A DNA stretch of 7,228 nt from Anaerolineales bacterium (GTDB lineage Bacteria; Chloroflexota; Anaerolineae; Anaerolineales; UBA6663). The notes below the pieces were generated by a model that did no database searches, was not told the DNA's origin, and was given only the letters and a program-made list of their open reading frames with translations. This document shows positions 5,830 to 7,228 of this stretch, piece after piece. The translations under genes and the position numbers were made by a program. The stretch is from NCBI GenBank assembly GCA_016789245.1, contig JAEURM010000099.1:1-7228 (forward strand), in the 5' to 3' direction. The number at the start of each line of letters is the position of its first letter. The first letter of the stretch is position 1.

Positions 5830-5845
5830 ATAGATACTCGTCTAT
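5830..5845 (-). promoter_or_regulatory. ArsR-box-like motif 1, upstream of arsM
   Basis: Minus-strand ATAGACGAGTATCTAT is an imperfect palindrome with ATAGA and TCTAT arms. It shares ATAGAC-N5-TCNAT with two sites at the arsR promoter and has the AT-rich inverted character of ArsR/SmtB operators. It lies 14 bases before the arsM ATG, so bound ArsR could hinder elongation or block an internal promoter. Confidence 0.5.
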
Positions 5846-5849
5846 GCAT

Positions 5850-5869
5850 CGCGGCAAAAAAAAGCCGCG
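5850..5869. other. Intercistronic hairpin with an 8-nt homopolymer loop, arsR/arsM junction
   Basis: CGCGGC (5850-5855), eight A and GCCGCG (5864-5869) form a perfect 6-bp GC stem; in the minus-strand mRNA the loop is eight U. It directly abuts the arsR stop codon (5872-5870). The U tract is in the loop, not after the stem, so it is not a standard terminator. It could stabilise the arsR message, cause partial termination or pausing, or invite slippage. Confidence 0.6.
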
Positions 5870-6181
5870 TTAACTTACGGCTTTCTTCACCAGTTCGGTG
5901 GCTTTTTCTTCGGGCGCAAAGGTGAGCATGAGCTGGCCGCAACAAAAAGCCATGCGCTCTTGGTTAAGGGTGTAAAACGTTTGCTTGCCCTCGGAACGTG
6001 AATCCACCAAGCCAGCTTTGGCAAGGATGGCGAGGTGATGAGACACAGTGGGTTGAGATACGCCGGTCTGCTCCGTCAGTTCAGAAACGGAGCACCACTC
6101 GCAACAGCACAACTTCATAATCTGCTGGCGCGTGGCATCCGCAATGGCTTTGGCAAAATCAACTGGGTCAAGCTTCGTCAT
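5870..6181 (-). CDS. arsR: ArsR-family arsenic-responsive repressor
   Basis: This 103-residue winged-helix repressor releases its operators on binding trivalent arsenic or antimony. LCCCEWC (24-30) carries C25, C27 and C30 in the C-x-C-x-x-C spacing of the E. coli-type ArsR site (C32, C34, C37 in plasmid R773), at the start of the DNA-binding domain. There is an extra C26. VSELTEQTGVSQPTVSHHLAILAKAGLV (32-59) is the helix-turn-helix, and SRSEGKQTFYTL (61-72) is the wing. A second pair, C80-C81, lies in the C-terminal helix region. The length is typical. The ATG at 6181 has no Shine-Dalgarno, and the predicted transcript leader is only about 15 nt, so translation may start in a near-leaderless way. 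It is the first gene of the operon with arsM, arsN2 and the tiny Cys-rich ORF, and probably represses itself through the motifs at 6182-6223. Confidence 0.95.
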   Translation of the reverse strand: MTKLDPVDFAKAIADATRQQIMKLCCCEWCSVSELTEQTGVSQPTVSHHLAILAKAGLVDSRSEGKQTFYTLNQERMAFCCGQLMLTFAPEEKATELVKKAVS

Positions 6182-6197
6182 ATTGATAACCGTCTAT
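6182..6197 (-). promoter_or_regulatory. ArsR-box-like motif 2, abutting the arsR start codon
   Basis: Minus-strand ATAGACGGTTATCAAT matches the ATAGAC-N5-TCNAT pattern. It starts at about the predicted transcription start and ends at the base before the arsR ATG, so bound repressor would sit over the start region. It is spaced 26 bp from motif 3, measured centre to centre. Confidence 0.55.
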
Positions 6198-6202
6198 GTG
6201 TT

Positions 6203-6230
6203 ATTATATCGAAGTTTGTCTATGAGTCAA
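6203..6230 (-). promoter_or_regulatory. Sigma70-type promoter of the ars operon
   Basis: Minus-strand TTGACT (6225-6230), a 16-bp spacer and a perfect TATAAT (6203-6208) form the strongest promoter seen in the window. Transcription should start around 6195-6197, giving a 5' leader of only about 15 nt. A second TTGACT occurs 7 bp further upstream (6232-6237), but its spacing is too long. Confidence 0.8.
6208..6223 (-). promoter_or_regulatory. ArsR-box-like motif 3, within the ars promoter spacer
   Basis: Minus-strand ATAGACAAACTTCGAT matches ATAGAC-N5-TCNAT. It fills the spacer between the -35 and -10 elements and overlaps the first base of the -10, the classic place for a repressor to block RNA polymerase. 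Confidence 0.55.
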
Positions 6231-6266
6231 GAGTCAAAATGGAAAACTGGGCCAGAAGGGAAGCAC

Positions 6267-7055
6267 TCACTGCCACTGTGTCCCCACTTCTCGCAAAACT
6301 TCCAACATTTGTTCGTGAATATGTCCGTTGGAAATCACAATCGAGATGTGGCCGAGGAAGTTCGGGTCACCGGCGGCGGTGGTCACGCGGCCACCGGCTT
6401 CTTGCGCCATCAGCGCGCCCGCGCCAATATCATACGGCTTCATTTTATATTCCCAGTAGCCATCAAAGCGTCCAGCGGCCACATAGCAACTATCTAGCGC
6501 GGCGGAACCGGGGCGGCGCACGGCTTGAGAGCGTTTGTAAAATTCCATGAACTCGGCAAAATTGGTGAGGGCGCTCGTGCGTACATCATACGGGAAGCCG
6601 GTGGTGAGCAGGCTCTTGCCCAACTCGCGCTCGGCGCTCACGTGTAAGCGTTGGCCGTTCAGCGTGGCCCCTTGCCCCAACTCACCCATAAACAGTTCAT
6701 CGCGCAATGGGTCATACACCACGCCCATTTGCAGTTGGCCGCGGTACGTCAGGGCAATGGAAACGGCGAAGCACGGCACGGCGTGGGCAAAATTTACTGT
6801 GCCGTCCAAGGGGTCAATCAGCCATTCGTAATCACTGCCGTGCGCCGAGCGGCCACTTTCTTCGGCGTAAATAGTGTGGGCGGGATAACGTTCCCGCAAG
6901 CGGCTCAAAATCAGGTTTTCAACGCGGTGGTCATACTCGGTCACCAAATCCACCGCACCCTTATATTGAATGTTTTCCGCGCGGCCATAACCTTCGCGCA
7001 AAATAGCGCCCGCCTCGCGGGCTAAGGCTTCAGCAAAGTGTAAATAATCAGGCAT
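6267..7055 (-). CDS. suhB: Inositol-1-monophosphatase family phosphatase
   Basis: This 262-residue Mg2+-dependent phosphatase is predicted to hydrolyse inositol monophosphates or similar sugar phosphates in the cytoplasm. Family motifs: AEESG (64-68; metal ligand E65), LIDPLDGTVNF (79-89; D81, D84 and the G-T phosphate-binding loop), VVYDPLRDELF (112-122) and MKPYDIGAGALMAQEAGG (205-222; metal ligand D209). The form DPLDGTVNF fits IMPase better than CysQ or HisN, but substrates in this family are hard to tell apart. The frame extends upstream to a GTG at 7148, but those 31 codons come from a palindromic repeat. The ATG at 7055 gives MPDYLHFAEALAREAG, the normal family start. No Shine-Dalgarno precedes it. 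It lies upstream of the ars promoter on the same strand with no terminator seen, so some read-through into arsR is possible. Confidence 0.93.
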   Translation of the reverse strand: MPDYLHFAEALAREAGAILREGYGRAENIQYKGAVDLVTEYDHRVENLILSRLRERYPAHTIYAEESGRSAHGSDYEWLIDPLDGTVNFAHAVPCFAVSIALTYRGQLQMGVVYDPLRDELFMGELGQGATLNGQRLHVSAERELGKSLLTTGFPYDVRTSALTNFAEFMEFYKRSQAVRRPGSAALDSCYVAAGRFDGYWEYKMKPYDIGAGALMAQEAGGRVTTAAGDPNFLGHISIVISNGHIHEQMLEVLREVGTQWQ

Positions 7056-7068
7056 GTTTTTTTCGAAA

Positions 7069-7195
7069 CGGAGGAAACGGAATTTTTGAGTATTTAAGAC
7101 CTGTAAGGTGGGATGAGAAACAGCCCTGATTTTCAGGGTTTTATGCACGTCACCTGACAGGTCTGGACGATAGGGTCAATTATACGTTTCATCCG
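7069..7195. repeat. Nested palindromic repeat upstream of the IMPase gene
   Basis: Three nested inverted pairs share a centre. The outer pair is CGGAGGAAACG (7069-7079) with CGTTTCATCCG (7185-7195), one mismatch in 11. The middle pair is AGACCTGTAAGGTG (7097-7110) with CACCTGACAGGTCT (7151-7164), one mismatch in 14. The inner pair is CCCTGA (7124-7129) with TCAGGG (7133-7138), with a TTT loop. The structure looks like a small non-coding palindromic element, and it would fold in the leader of the IMPase mRNA. Confidence 0.7.
7179..7184 (-). promoter_or_regulatory. Candidate -10 element for the IMPase gene
   Basis: A perfect minus-strand TATAAT lies 124 bases upstream of the ATG, but no recognisable -35 hexamer occurs 16-18 bp further upstream, where the 9-bp repeat lies. 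If used, the transcript leader would carry the nested palindrome. Confidence 0.3.
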
Positions 7196-7228
7196 CCTTT
7201 ATCCGCTTCATCTGTTTTTACCGTTCCG
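7186..7228. repeat. Tandem 9-10 bp degenerate repeat (GTTTCATCC type), runs off the right edge
   Basis: Four units in a row start with G-T/C-T-T: GTTTCATCC, GCCTTTATCC, GCTTCATCT and GTTTTTACC, then GTTCCG at the edge. Inverted copies of the same unit lie at 7064-7080 (minus-strand GTTTCCTCC then GTTTCG) on the other side of the nested palindrome, so both are probably arms of one element. The right end is outside the window. Confidence 0.6.

Noticed and set aside
7056..7148. GTG start giving the IMPase 31 extra residues
   Set aside because: The extension is encoded by the nested palindrome and has no similarity to the family; the ATG at 7055 fits.

Overview
The window looks like a piece of a mid-GC bacterial chromosome, most likely Chloroflexota (Anaerolineae-like). 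That placement is an inference from three things: the style of the histidine kinase phospho-acceptor region (RDLHDGPTQAVAAL), the ArsN2-type acetyltransferase, and several different short palindromic intergenic repeats. Nothing in the window fixes the taxon. There are ten protein genes, one of them cut by the left edge and one only 26 codons long. No tRNA, rRNA, CRISPR array, transposase or phage gene was seen.

Layout from left to right: the 3' end of a plus-strand gene for an extracellular-type protein (2-298). It converges on a minus-strand pair made of a membrane histidine kinase with a GAF domain (615-2342) and, one base downstream of it, a small XRE-type DNA-binding protein (341-613). 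Next comes a minus-strand gene for a small DUF4177-like protein with a very basic tail (2476-2856), with a good promoter and a textbook intrinsic terminator. A degenerate palindromic repeat (2952-3032) leads into a plus-strand M20 metallopeptidase (3042-4403). That gene converges on a complete arsenic operon on the minus strand (6230 down to 4443). The right end holds an inositol-monophosphatase-family gene (6267-7055) preceded by a nested palindromic repeat that runs to the window edge.

The arsenic operon is the most interesting part. A consensus-like promoter (TTGACT, 16 bp, TATAAT) drives arsR (As(III)-responsive repressor), then arsM (SAM-dependent arsenite methyltransferase), then arsN2 (GNAT acetyltransferase of the arsenic-resistance type). 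The last cistron is a 26-codon ORF at 4443-4523 with a near-perfect Shine-Dalgarno sequence. It encodes a peptide with three vicinal cysteine pairs and looks like a real, possibly undescribed, small cysteine-rich component of the system. The operon has no efflux pump (ArsB/Acr3) and no arsenate reductase, so it is organised around chemical modification and perhaps thiol binding of arsenic. Three copies of a 16-bp motif, ATAGAC-N5-TCNAT, lie in the arsR promoter, against the arsR start codon and just before arsM; they are probably the ArsR operators. Strong hairpins sit at the arsR/arsM junction and over the last codons of arsN2, and may set the relative output of the cistrons.
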